DNA from: an uncultured Blastococcus sp.
Lineage (GTDB): Bacteria; Actinomycetota; Actinomycetes; Mycobacteriales; Antricoccaceae
Length of the DNA: 11,074 nt
Direction of reading: 5' to 3'
Assembly: GCA_946221975.1 (NCBI GenBank)
Contig: CAMIGT010000014.1
Span: 1-11,074, forward strand
Shown here piece after piece: positions 1 to 6,063 of this stretch. Position 1 is the first letter of the stretch. Each line of letters starts with the position of its first letter. A program made the position numbers and the translations under genes. The notes under the pieces are model-generated. The model was not told the DNA's origin and searched no databases. It was given only the letters and a program-made list of their open reading frames with translations.

Positions 1-1328
1 CCGGACGGCGGGCCGTCCGGTCGATCGACCGGGACCGGTAGGTCGTCGCCGGCCTTTCCGTCGAGGTCTCCCGGGCTCTCGCGGTCCCGCCGGCCTCGCC
101 CGTCGCCGCCTTCGGTCTTGTGCAGCGGCGAGCTGCCCGGCTCGACGTGCGAGGTTTCGCCCAGGTCCTCCGCGTCCGGTTCGACGTGCCCGGTGATGAC
201 CGGATCGGTGACCGGCGGTGCGTCCGGTCCGGCGCCCATCAGCCGGTGACGGGCCGGCAGGATGCCCTGCGGGCGGAACAGCATCAGCAAGATCAGCACG
301 GTGCCGAAGATGAGGTACTTGTACTCCGACAGCCCCGCGAATCGGGCCGGCACATAGGCCACGATGCAGGCACCGATGATGACGCCGAACTTGTTGCCCT
401 GCCCGCCGAGTACGACGGCCACCAGGAAGAGCACCGAGGTGATGACGTCGAACTTCTGGTTGTTCACGAACTGGACCTGTCCGGCCATGAAAGCGCCGGC
501 GAGACCGCCGACGCCGGCGCCGAGCGCGAACGCCCACACCTTGTACTTGAACGTCGACACGCCCATGATCTCGGCGGCGTCCTCGTCCTCGCGCAGCGAG
601 ATCCAGGCGCGCCCGACCCGCGAACGCTCGAGGTTGCGCGTCGCCCACAGCACGAGGACGATCGCCAGCAGCAGCGCCCAGTACCACCACACGCCGTAGT
701 TGAGCGTCTCGTTGTTGCCCGCGAAGAACGGGCCCTGCGGCCACGCCTCGGTCGTGAACGGCTTCGGGAAGGCGATCTCCTTGAAGCCGGTCTGTCCCCG
801 CAGCAGCGGGATGTTGTCAGCACCCAGGCGCACCAGCTCACCGAAGCCGAGGGTCACGATCGCGAGGTAGTCGCCACGCACGCGCAGCGTCGGGATGCCG
901 AGGATCAGACCGGAGATCGCGGTGAGCACGATCGCGAACGGCACCGCCATCAGCCAGCCGGTCGACCAGAAGTCGCTCAGGTCGCTACCGGGTGCCGTGA
1001 GCAGAGCAACGACGTACGCGCCAATCGCGAAGAAGCCGATATAGCCCAGATCCAGCAGGCCGGCGAGGCCCACGACGATGTTTAGGCCAAGCGCGATCAG
1101 CGCGTAGCGAGCGCATTCGGCGAGCACGAGCGAGAACGACGTCGGTCCCCCGGCCAGCCCTGGCGGCTCGATGATCGGCAGGAAGATCAGCAGTACGACG
1201 AACGCCAGCGTGCCAAGGATCTTGACCGGCTTGGCCAGGTTGTCCCACCAGCGAACGACCGGGTTGGGGTGCGTGCTCTTGACCGGGACGGAGCTGTCGA
1301 ACCGGTGCGAGGTTTCCGAAGTAGTCAT
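1..1328 (-). CDS. livM: LivM-type branched-chain amino acid ABC transporter permease (3' end beyond the window)
   Basis: Second membrane permease of a branched-chain amino acid/amide ABC importer. Reading from the ATG at 1328 gives 442 codons with no stop before the left edge. Residues 1-30 are hydrophilic, the first hydrophobic helix is at about 37-53, and further helices run to about residue 350. The permease (EAA-type) loop that contacts the ATPase is seen at about 240-275, with the run SLREDEDAAEIMGVS, and the core ends with the family-typical FRPQGILPAR at about 351-360. At least 80 further residues follow that are hydrophilic and rich in Asp, Glu, Gly and Pro, longer than the core family needs. 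The start lies 3 bases after the livH stop, so the two are probably translationally coupled. No ATPase (Walker) motif appears in the window, so livG and livF are presumably further left. The family call is firm; the ligand is not determined. Confidence 0.93.
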   Translation of the reverse strand, partial: MTTSETSHRFDSSVPVKSTHPNPVVRWWDNLAKPVKILGTLAFVVLLIFLPIIEPPGLAGGPTSFSLVLAECARYALIALGLNIVVGLAGLLDLGYIGFFAIGAYVVALLTAPGSDLSDFWSTGWLMAVPFAIVLTAISGLILGIPTLRVRGDYLAIVTLGFGELVRLGADNIPLLRGQTGFKEIAFPKPFTTEAWPQGPFFAGNNETLNYGVWWYWALLLAIVLVLWATRNLERSRVGRAWISLREDEDAAEIMGVSTFKYKVWAFALGAGVGGLAGAFMAGQVQFVNNQKFDVITSVLFLVAVVLGGQGNKFGVIIGACIVAYVPARFAGLSEYKYLIFGTVLILLMLFRPQGILPARHRLMGAGPDAPPVTDPVITGHVEPDAEDLGETSHVEPGSSPLHKTEGGDGRGRRDRESPGDLDGKAGDDLPVPVDRPDGPPS

Positions 1329-1331
1329 GTC

Positions 1332-2339
1332 CTACACCCGCGCCTTTCCGAGAGACTCGCCGAGGATGCCTGTCGGGCGGAACATCAGGATGAAGATCAG
1401 CAGGATGAACGCGATCGCGTGCTTCCACTGGTCGCCGATCAACGCCGAGCCCCAGCTTTCGGCGACGCCGAGCAGCAGGCCGCCGAGCAGCGCGCCGCGC
1501 AGGTTGCCGATGCCGCCGAGCACGGCCGCCGCGAACGCCTTCAGCCCCAGCAGGAAGCCGGCGTTGAAGACGAGGGTCTGCGGCACGTAGAGGCTGTAGA
1601 GCAGCGCCGCCGCCCCGGCGAGTACGCCGCCGAACAGGAACGTGATCATGATGACCCGCTGCGGGTTGACGCCCATCAACGTCGCGGTCGTCTCGTCCTG
1701 CGAGACGGCGCGGATGCCGCGTCCGAGCTTGGTGCGGTTGACGAAGATGTCGGCGATGATCATCATCACCACCGCCGCGCCGACGATCACCAGCTGCCGG
1801 TTGTCGATGTCAGCGCCGAAGATCGTGAACTGCACCTCGGGGCTCACCAGCTTGATCGGCGGCTCCGGCACTCCGCCGCGCCACACGAAGAAGATCTGCT
1901 GCAGCACAAAGGATGCGCCGATCGCGGTGATCAGGAAGACGAACGGGGGCGCACCCATCTTGCGCAGGCGTCGGTAGGCCACGCGTTCGACGAGCAGGGC
2001 TGTGCCGCCCGAAGCGAGCATCGCGACGATCATCGCGGCAAACAGATAGAGGATCGTCATCACGATCCCCACGTCGTAGGTGTCGGCGTTGGGGGTGAAT
2101 CCCATGGCCTGCAGGGCAAAGTACTGGGCAAACAGCCCGACGAGGAAGACCTCGGAGTGCGCGAAGTTGATGAGGCGCAGTACGCCGTACACCAGGGTGT
2201 AGCCGATCGCGATCAGCGCGTAGATCGCGCCGACGGTCAGGCCACCGACGGTGTAGGAGGCGAAGTTGCGGAAGAGCTTCTCGTAATCGAACGAGATCCA
2301 GTCGGCAGCGTAGATGGCCGACGAACTAGCGAGAATCAA
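1332..2339 (-). CDS. livH: LivH-type branched-chain amino acid ABC transporter permease
   Basis: First membrane permease of the importer. The signature GLTVGAIYALIAIGYTLVYG followed by LRLINFAHSE is the classic LivH N-terminal block. The permease loop AVSQDETTATLMGV is present, and the C-terminus FRPTGILGESLGKARV is typical. Hydrophobic helices fill most of the chain. The reading frame can be opened at a GTG at 2366, but nothing like a ribosome binding site precedes it. The TTG at 2339 has GGAG 8 bases upstream (2351-2348) and puts the start just before the SFDYEKLF stretch that leads the first conserved helix, so I choose it (335 residues; 344 from the GTG). It sits 148 bases downstream of the binding-protein gene, with a hairpin in between, and is followed at once by livM. 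The family is certain; the start is moderately certain. Confidence 0.93.
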   Translation of the reverse strand: MILASSSAIYAADWISFDYEKLFRNFASYTVGGLTVGAIYALIAIGYTLVYGVLRLINFAHSEVFLVGLFAQYFALQAMGFTPNADTYDVGIVMTILYLFAAMIVAMLASGGTALLVERVAYRRLRKMGAPPFVFLITAIGASFVLQQIFFVWRGGVPEPPIKLVSPEVQFTIFGADIDNRQLVIVGAAVVMMIIADIFVNRTKLGRGIRAVSQDETTATLMGVNPQRVIMITFLFGGVLAGAAALLYSLYVPQTLVFNAGFLLGLKAFAAAVLGGIGNLRGALLGGLLLGVAESWGSALIGDQWKHAIAFILLIFILMFRPTGILGESLGKARV

Positions 2340-2419
2340 GAGGGTTGCTCCGTAGTTGGGGTCCACGGAAGGGCCGACGGTTGAGCCGGGGTCCCTACCA
2401 GCGAGTTCTGGTCAACGGT

Positions 2420-2454
2420 CCGGGGTGCGTGAGGTTGTGCCCCACGCACCCCGG
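2420..2454 (-). terminator. Intercistronic hairpin between the binding-protein gene and livH
   Basis: A perfect 12-bp inverted repeat, CCGGGGTGCGTG at 2420-2431 and CACGCACCCCGG at 2443-2454, encloses an 11-base loop. It lies 33 bases after the stop of the binding-protein gene and upstream of livH. No T-run follows on the minus strand, so full Rho-independent termination is not assured; partial termination or protection of the upstream mRNA from 3' decay would both fit. Either would give more binding protein than permease, which is the usual need for ABC importers. The structure is seen; the role is inferred. Confidence 0.7.
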
Positions 2455-2486
2455 TCCCCTGTTGTCGAGCCTGAGCTCGCCGCGAC

Positions 2487-3713
2487 CTACTTGACCTCGT
2501 AGATCCAGATGTTCGTTGCTTCGAGCTCGCCGGTCTCGTCCCACTTGTAGTTGCGGGCGAGACCCTGACCGTCGTAGTTCTTCACGAACTCGAGCACGGC
2601 CTCGCGCGTCGTGGCGCCGGAGTCGATGGCCTTGAGCATGATCGTGGTCAGGTCATAACCCTCGACCGAGTAGACGCCCGGAGCAGTGCCGCCGGAGACC
2701 TCTTCGTACTCGGTGGCGAACTCATCCGGAGCCGGGCCACACGGGCACGACAGGATAGCACCCTCGGAGGCCGAACCGGCGCCGTCGACGAACGCAGGAT
2801 CGTTCACGCCGTCGGCCGAGATGAACTTGCCCTCGAACCCACCGTCACGCAGCTGCTGCACCAGCGGTGCGGCCTCGGCGTAGTAGCCCGCGTAGAACAC
2901 CGCGTCGGCACCGGAGTCCTTGACGCTGGTGACGATCGCCGAGAACTCCTTGTCCTTGGTCTTCACGTCGGCGGTTTCCTTGACGAGATCGCCGAGACCC
3001 TTGGACACCTCTTCGGCCAGACCCTTGCCGTAAGCCGAGTCGTCCTGGATCAAAAAGACGCTTTCGGGCTTCAGGTCCTCCTTGATGTACGCCGCCACCG
3101 CCGGACCCTGGACCGCGTCATTGGCCAGGCCGCGGAAGAAGACCTTCCAGCCGTTGGTCGACAGCGTCGTCGCCGTCGCCGACGCGGTCAGCGCCGGCAG
3201 CCCGGCAGCGTCCAGCTGGCCGTCGATGGCCTCGCTCTCGCCCGAGAACGCCGGGCCCAGCAGCGCGATGACGCTCTGGTCACCGGTGATGGTCGGCGCG
3301 ACCTGGGTCGCCTTCTCCGGCGTACCCTCCGTGTCGAACTCCTTGACCTCGACCTGGCAGTTGGGGTTGGCGTCGTTGTGCTTCTTGATCGCCAGATCCA
3401 TGCCGTACTTGATGTTCTGGCCGAGCGCGGCGTTGTCGCCGCTGAGCGCGCCAGCGAACCCGAGCGCAATGCCCGAACAGGTCGCGTTGCCATCGCCAGC
3501 GGGATCGGCGGCGTCGGTGACATCCGGCGCCTCGACCTCGTTGCCTTCAGAGTCGATCTGCTTCAGCGGCTGGATCGACAGGTCACTGCCGCCTCCGCCG
3601 CCATTACCCCCGGAACCGCCTCCGGATCCGGTTTCCTTGTCTCCGCATCCGGCGAGCGCAAGGGCAAGGATGGCGCCCGTTGCTACCACACCGCGGATCG
3701 AACGACGCGTCAC
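2487..3713 (-). CDS. Branched-chain amino acid-type substrate-binding lipoprotein (LivK/periplasmic-binding fold I)
   Basis: Extracellular ligand-capturing lipoprotein of the ABC importer encoded downstream. From the GTG at 3713 the protein has 408 residues. It starts with a signal peptide (MTRRSIRG, then a hydrophobic run) ending in the lipobox LAGC, with Cys23 as the lipidation site. A Gly/Ser-rich linker follows, then a type I periplasmic binding domain with ALGFAGALSGDNAALGQNIK and ALLGPAFSGESEAID, characteristic of the LivK/amide-binding group. Four cysteines in the mature domain (in ATCSG, NPNCQ and SCPCG) could form disulfides outside the cell. An upstream in-frame TTG at 3725 is possible, but GGAGG at 3723-3719 lies 5 bases before the GTG and so decides the start. 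It is the first gene of the operon. The ligand may be Leu/Ile/Val, another amino acid, or amide/urea; the sequence does not decide. Confidence 0.92.
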   Translation of the reverse strand: MTRRSIRGVVATGAILALALAGCGDKETGSGGGSGGNGGGGGSDLSIQPLKQIDSEGNEVEAPDVTDAADPAGDGNATCSGIALGFAGALSGDNAALGQNIKYGMDLAIKKHNDANPNCQVEVKEFDTEGTPEKATQVAPTITGDQSVIALLGPAFSGESEAIDGQLDAAGLPALTASATATTLSTNGWKVFFRGLANDAVQGPAVAAYIKEDLKPESVFLIQDDSAYGKGLAEEVSKGLGDLVKETADVKTKDKEFSAIVTSVKDSGADAVFYAGYYAEAAPLVQQLRDGGFEGKFISADGVNDPAFVDGAGSASEGAILSCPCGPAPDEFATEYEEVSGGTAPGVYSVEGYDLTTIMLKAIDSGATTREAVLEFVKNYDGQGLARNYKWDETGELEATNIWIYEVK

Positions 3714-3718
3714 GCGTA

Positions 3719-3736
3719 CCTCCAATAGTTAGGAGG
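3719..3736 (-). promoter_or_regulatory. Hairpin that sequesters the ribosome binding site of the binding-protein gene
   Basis: On the mRNA strand CCTCC (3736-3732) can pair with the Shine-Dalgarno GGAGG (3723-3719) across an 8-base loop, leaving the GTG start 5 bases further on. The pairing covers the whole ribosome binding site. Five base pairs are short but four of them are G-C. Seen in sequence; a regulatory role is inferred. Confidence 0.4.
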
Positions 3737-3739
3737 GGT

Positions 3740-3755
3740 AGCGCGTGATTGCGCT
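3740..3755 (-). promoter_or_regulatory. Upstream leader hairpin with a six-base loop
   Basis: AGCGC and GCGCT form a 5-bp stem with a hexanucleotide loop, AATCAC on the mRNA strand. It stands 3 bases before the hairpin that covers the ribosome binding site, so the two form a tandem pair. ANTAR-protein target RNAs are tandem hairpins with six-base loops carrying A at position 1 and G at position 4. Here loop position 1 is A but position 4 is C, so the match is incomplete. Confidence 0.35.
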
Positions 3756-3832
3756 CACCCCGGTTCTCCTAGCGGATCAAAGTAGCGCACCACTATGTCG
3801 GGCGTGTAACGCGGCTCACCGTCGTGATCTAA

Positions 3833-3845
3833 CGGAAACTTTCCG
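3833..3845. promoter_or_regulatory. 13-bp palindrome upstream of the transporter operon
   Basis: CGGAAACTTTCCG is a perfect palindrome around one central base, about 120 bases upstream of the binding-protein start and directly after the pdtaR stem-loop. It could be an operator for the liv operon. No known operator consensus is claimed. Confidence 0.3.
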
Positions 3846-3870
3846 GCGGCCACCGGCGTTCGGTGGGCGC
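3846..3870 (-). terminator. Stem-loop downstream of pdtaR
   Basis: CCACCG (3850-3855) and CGGTGG (3861-3866) pair around a 5-base loop, and after a G-G mismatch the stem continues with GCG (3846-3848) and CGC (3868-3870). It lies 33 bases past the pdtaR stop on the minus strand and is the best candidate for ending that transcript. There is no long T-run after it. Confidence 0.5.
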
Positions 3871-3902
3871 ATGGCGCACACAACGGCCCGCAGCGGCGGA
3901 GC

Positions 3903-4514
3903 TCAGCGGCCGGTCTGGTGCTCGATGATCGCGGCGGCGACCTGCTTCATCGTCGTACGCCGCTCCATCGCCGCCTGCTGGATCCAGCGAAACGCCGCCG
4001 GTTCGGTGAGCTTGTGCTCGGTCATCAGGTAGCCCTTGGCGCGGTCGATCAGCTTGCGGGTCTCGATCCGGTCCGACAGGTCGCTGATCTCGGCCTCCAG
4101 CGCCCGCATCTCGGCAAACCGCGCGGCGGCGGTCTCGATCGCCGGTACGAGATCGGACTGGGTGAACGGCTTGGTCAGGTAGGCCATCACACCGGCCTGC
4201 TGGGCCCGCTCGACCAGATCGCGCTGGGAGAACGCGGTCAGCACGATGACCGGCGCGATGCGCTCCTCGTTGATCGCCGCCGCCACGGCCAGCCCGTCGA
4301 TGCCCGGCATCTTGATATCGACGATCACCAGGTCGGGGCGCAGTTCGCGGGCCAGCGACAGCGCGGTCTCGCCGTCTGCGGCCTCGCCCGCCACCTCGTA
4401 GCCCTCCTCGCGGAGCATTTCGGCCAGGTCGAGCCGGATGAGTGCCTCGTCCTCGGCGATCAGCACCCGACGGGGCGCGGTCTGCGGAACGGGTGGGGTC
4501 TGCGGCTTCGTCAC
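3903..4514 (-). CDS. pdtaR: PdtaR-like ANTAR-domain response regulator (RNA-binding antiterminator)
   Basis: Cytoplasmic two-component response regulator of 203 residues that acts on RNA rather than DNA. The receiver domain spans about residues 16-130, with acidic pocket E21/D22, phospho-acceptor D66 in LVIVDIKMPG, T93 and K115, so the full phosphorylation site is intact. A coiled linker at about 133-150 leads to the ANTAR domain at about 150-200, where ETRKLIDRAKGYLM, the WIQQAAM run and VAAAIIEH are the family hallmarks. Family knowledge: the M. tuberculosis homologue Rv1626 is phosphorylated by the histidine kinase PdtaS; ANTAR domains bind tandem-hairpin RNAs and can prevent termination. 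No kinase gene is in the window. The start is GTG at 4514 with GGAAGGG just upstream. It is divergent from the tRNA gene and is followed at 189 bases by the transporter operon, whose leader could be a target (inference). Confidence 0.95.
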   Translation of the reverse strand: MTKPQTPPVPQTAPRRVLIAEDEALIRLDLAEMLREEGYEVAGEAADGETALSLARELRPDLVIVDIKMPGIDGLAVAAAINEERIAPVIVLTAFSQRDLVERAQQAGVMAYLTKPFTQSDLVPAIETAAARFAEMRALEAEISDLSDRIETRKLIDRAKGYLMTEHKLTEPAAFRWIQQAAMERRTTMKQVAAAIIEHQTGR

Positions 4515-4563
4515 CTCGGCCCTTCCTGCGCCGGCGGTGCGGTGCGTGCGGAACTGGTTCGGC

Positions 4564-4570
4564 TAGTCTA
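4564..4570. promoter_or_regulatory. Overlapping divergent -10 boxes for the tRNA gene and pdtaR
   Basis: The palindrome CTAGTCTAG contains TAGTCT on the plus strand (4564-4569) and TAGACT on the minus strand (4570-4565). Both fit the actinobacterial TANNNT -10 pattern. The plus box ends 13 bases before the tRNA; the minus box would give pdtaR a leader of about 45 bases. No convincing -35 box is seen on either side, so this is a candidate only. Confidence 0.4.
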
Positions 4571-4582
4571 GATGTCCGCGAA

Positions 4583-4655
4583 GGCCCTGTAGCCCAACGG
4601 CAGAGGCACGGTGCTCAAACCACCGACAGTGTGGGTTCGAATCCCACCGGGGCTA
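4583..4655 (+). tRNA. tRNA gene with anticodon CAA (reads as Leu) but a class I short variable loop
   Basis: A 73-base cloverleaf. The acceptor stem is GGCCCTG with CGGGGCT (7 bp, with a G-U at 1-72 and a U-G at 6-67). T8 and A9 follow. The D arm has a 3-bp GCC/GGC stem and a loop with the conserved GG at 4599-4600. The anticodon stem CGGTG/CACCG is perfect, with loop CTCAAAC, hence anticodon CAA at 4616-4618 after the invariant T33. The variable region is only ACAGT (5 bases). The T arm is GTGGG-TTCGAAT-CCCAC, the discriminator base is A and CCA is not encoded. A15 and T48 can form the Levitt pair, so the fold looks sound. Bacterial leucine tRNAs are class II, with a long variable arm; this one is not. 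The D stem is also odd: C13 faces A, or pairs only if an A is bulged. It is a real tRNA-like gene by structure; its charging identity is uncertain. Confidence 0.85.
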
Positions 4656-4662
4656 CGTTGCG

Positions 4663-4706
4663 CAGGCGCCGTTCACCCACGACATTCCGGGGCTGGGCGG
4701 CGCCTG
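4663..4706 (+). terminator. Inverted repeat downstream of the tRNA gene
   Basis: CAGGCGCC (4663-4670) and GGCGCCTG (4699-4706) form a perfect 8-bp stem around a 28-base loop, starting 8 bases after the tRNA 3' end. It may end the tRNA transcript. A perfect 12-bp palindrome, GACCGGCCGGTC, follows at 4715-4726. No T-run is present. Confidence 0.35.
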
Positions 4707-4820
4707 ATGCGTGCGACCGGCCGGTCAGCGCTCTCGGCACGTCACGGAACCGCCTCCCATCCCGCGCCATCGCACCCGTGGCCCGCAGCGTCGTGCGACG
4801 GCGTACTGCGCTGTGGCCGG

Positions 4821-4826
4821 TACGCT
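4821..4826 (+). promoter_or_regulatory. Candidate -10 box for the LCP gene
   Basis: TACGCT fits TANNNT and would start transcription near 4833, about 20 bases before the ATG at 4853 and just upstream of the ribosome binding site GAGAGGA (4841-4847). No clear -35 box. Confidence 0.35.
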
Positions 4827-4852
4827 GAGATGTCGCAGCAGAGAGGACTTGC

Positions 4853-6058
4853 ATGCCTGAGCGGTACGACGACGAGCGCGACCACACGCGCCAGCTTCCG
4901 GCGTACCTCGACCCCAGGCGTCCGCCCGAGGACACCGATGCCTATGAGGCAGCGGAGCAGGCGAGCTACCGCGACAGTGTCTACGACGACCGCGGCTACC
5001 GCGGGCACCAGGGTTACGACGCCCGGGGGTACGGCGCTCCCCCGCCGCCGCCTCCACGGCGCACGGCGCCACGGCCGGGCCCTCCTGCACCGCCTCCGGC
5101 GCCGCGTCGCAAGAAGCGACGTCCGGGCCGCTTCGTCGCCTGGTTCCTGGTGCTGCTCCTGGTCGCGATCGTCGGCTTCGCCGTCTACCTCGACTTCAGC
5201 CTCAACCGCGAAGACGTGCTCGCCGACTACGAGGGCCGGCCCGGTGACACCCCCGGCACGACGTGGCTGCTGGTCGGCTCCGACAGCCGCGACGAGCTCT
5301 CCGAGGAAGAGCGCAACGACCTCGCGACCGGGTATGCCGAGGGCAAGCGCACCGACACCATCATGCTGCTGCACGTGCCGGACTCGGACGCGCCGCCGAC
5401 GCTGGTGTCGCTGCCGCGCGACACGCTCAGCGACGTACCCGGCAATGGCCAGCAGAAGCTCAACGCGGCGTTCTCGCTCGGCGGCGGGCAGCTGCTCGTG
5501 CAGACCGTCGAGGGGCTGACCGGGCTGCGCATCGACCGCTACGCCGAGATCGGTTTCGGCGGGTTCGCTGGCGTCGTCGACGCGATCGGCGGCGTCGATA
5601 TGTGTCTCGATGAGCCGATGCAGGACCCGAAGGCCGGGCTCGACCTGCCGGCCGGCTGCCAGACACTCAACGGTGCCCAAGCGCTCGGTTACGTGCGCAC
5701 GCGCGCCTCGGCGATGGCCGATCTGGACCGCGTGCAGCGCCAGCGTGAGTTCCTGGGCGCGCTGCTGAGCAAGGCGACGAGCTTCGGCACGCTGGCCAAC
5801 CCGTTCAACTCGATCCCGCTCGCGCTCAAGTCGACCGGCTCACTGATCGTCGACGACGGCGCTCACCTATGGCATCTGGCGAGCATGGGACTGGCGATGG
5901 CGTCCGGTGACCTGGTCACCACGACGGTGCCGATCGCGGGTACGCCGGAAGTGAGCGGGCTCGGCTCTGTCGTGCAGTGGGATGACGAGCTCGCCGCGCA
6001 GATGTTCGGCGCTCTCGCCGAAGACAAGGCGGTCCCTGCCGAGTTGCTCTCCGGCTGA
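4853..6058 (+). CDS. LytR-CpsA-Psr (LCP) family cell-wall glycopolymer ligase
   Basis: Membrane-anchored enzyme of 401 residues. LCP proteins transfer lipid-linked glycopolymers (teichoic-type polymers, or arabinogalactan in mycolic-acid actinobacteria) onto peptidoglycan outside the cell. Residues 1-92 are cytoplasmic, rich in Tyr, Asp and Arg and then in Pro (a six-proline run at about 63-68), ending in the basic cluster RRKKRR. One transmembrane helix is at about 94-113, and the LCP domain fills the outside part. Conserved landmarks: GSDSRD (S143-D147), RTDTIM (R166, D168), SLPRD (S186-D190), KLN (K202-N204), RTR (R282-R284) and DLDRVQRQREF (from D290); these include the Arg and Asp residues that bind the pyrophosphate and Mg. 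The start is ATG at 4853 with a good GAGAGGA 5-8 bases upstream. The decarboxylase gene begins 17 bases after its stop. The polymer substrate cannot be told from sequence. Confidence 0.93.
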   Translation: MPERYDDERDHTRQLPAYLDPRRPPEDTDAYEAAEQASYRDSVYDDRGYRGHQGYDARGYGAPPPPPPRRTAPRPGPPAPPPAPRRKKRRPGRFVAWFLVLLLVAIVGFAVYLDFSLNREDVLADYEGRPGDTPGTTWLLVGSDSRDELSEEERNDLATGYAEGKRTDTIMLLHVPDSDAPPTLVSLPRDTLSDVPGNGQQKLNAAFSLGGGQLLVQTVEGLTGLRIDRYAEIGFGGFAGVVDAIGGVDMCLDEPMQDPKAGLDLPAGCQTLNGAQALGYVRTRASAMADLDRVQRQREFLGALLSKATSFGTLANPFNSIPLALKSTGSLIVDDGAHLWHLASMGLAMASGDLVTTTVPIAGTPEVSGLGSVVQWDDELAAQMFGALAEDKAVPAELLSG

Positions 6059-6063
6059 GGCCC

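Noticed and set aside
1..250. livG start inside the livM tail
   Set aside because: No Walker A or other ATPase motif appears in any minus-strand frame there, and the livM frame stays open to the edge.
120..1085. Long plus-strand open frame opposite livM
   Set aside because: It is the antisense shadow of a clear permease gene; the product is rich in Arg, His, Gln and Glu with no recognisable domain, as high-GC antisense frames are.
1269..2384. 371-codon plus-strand frame opposite livH
   Set aside because: Same reason: low-complexity His/Asp/Glu/Arg product, fully covered by LivH on the other strand.
3714..3725. TTG at 3725 as start of the binding protein
   Set aside because: No ribosome binding site precedes it, whereas GGAGG precedes the GTG at 3713 by 5 bases.
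3719..3755. A bona fide ANTAR target motif in the transporter leader
   Set aside because: Loop position 4 is not G in the first hairpin and the second loop has eight bases; kept only as a tandem-hairpin observation.
4583..4655. tRNA-Gln or tRNA-Trp with a misread anticodon
   Set aside because: The body resembles class I tRNAs, but the 5-bp anticodon stem is perfect and fixes the 7-base loop as CTCAAAC, so CAA is the only consistent anticodon.
4742..5680. 312-codon minus-strand frame opposite the LCP gene
   Set aside because: The plus strand carries all LCP motifs; the minus product has no domain likeness and a skewed composition.
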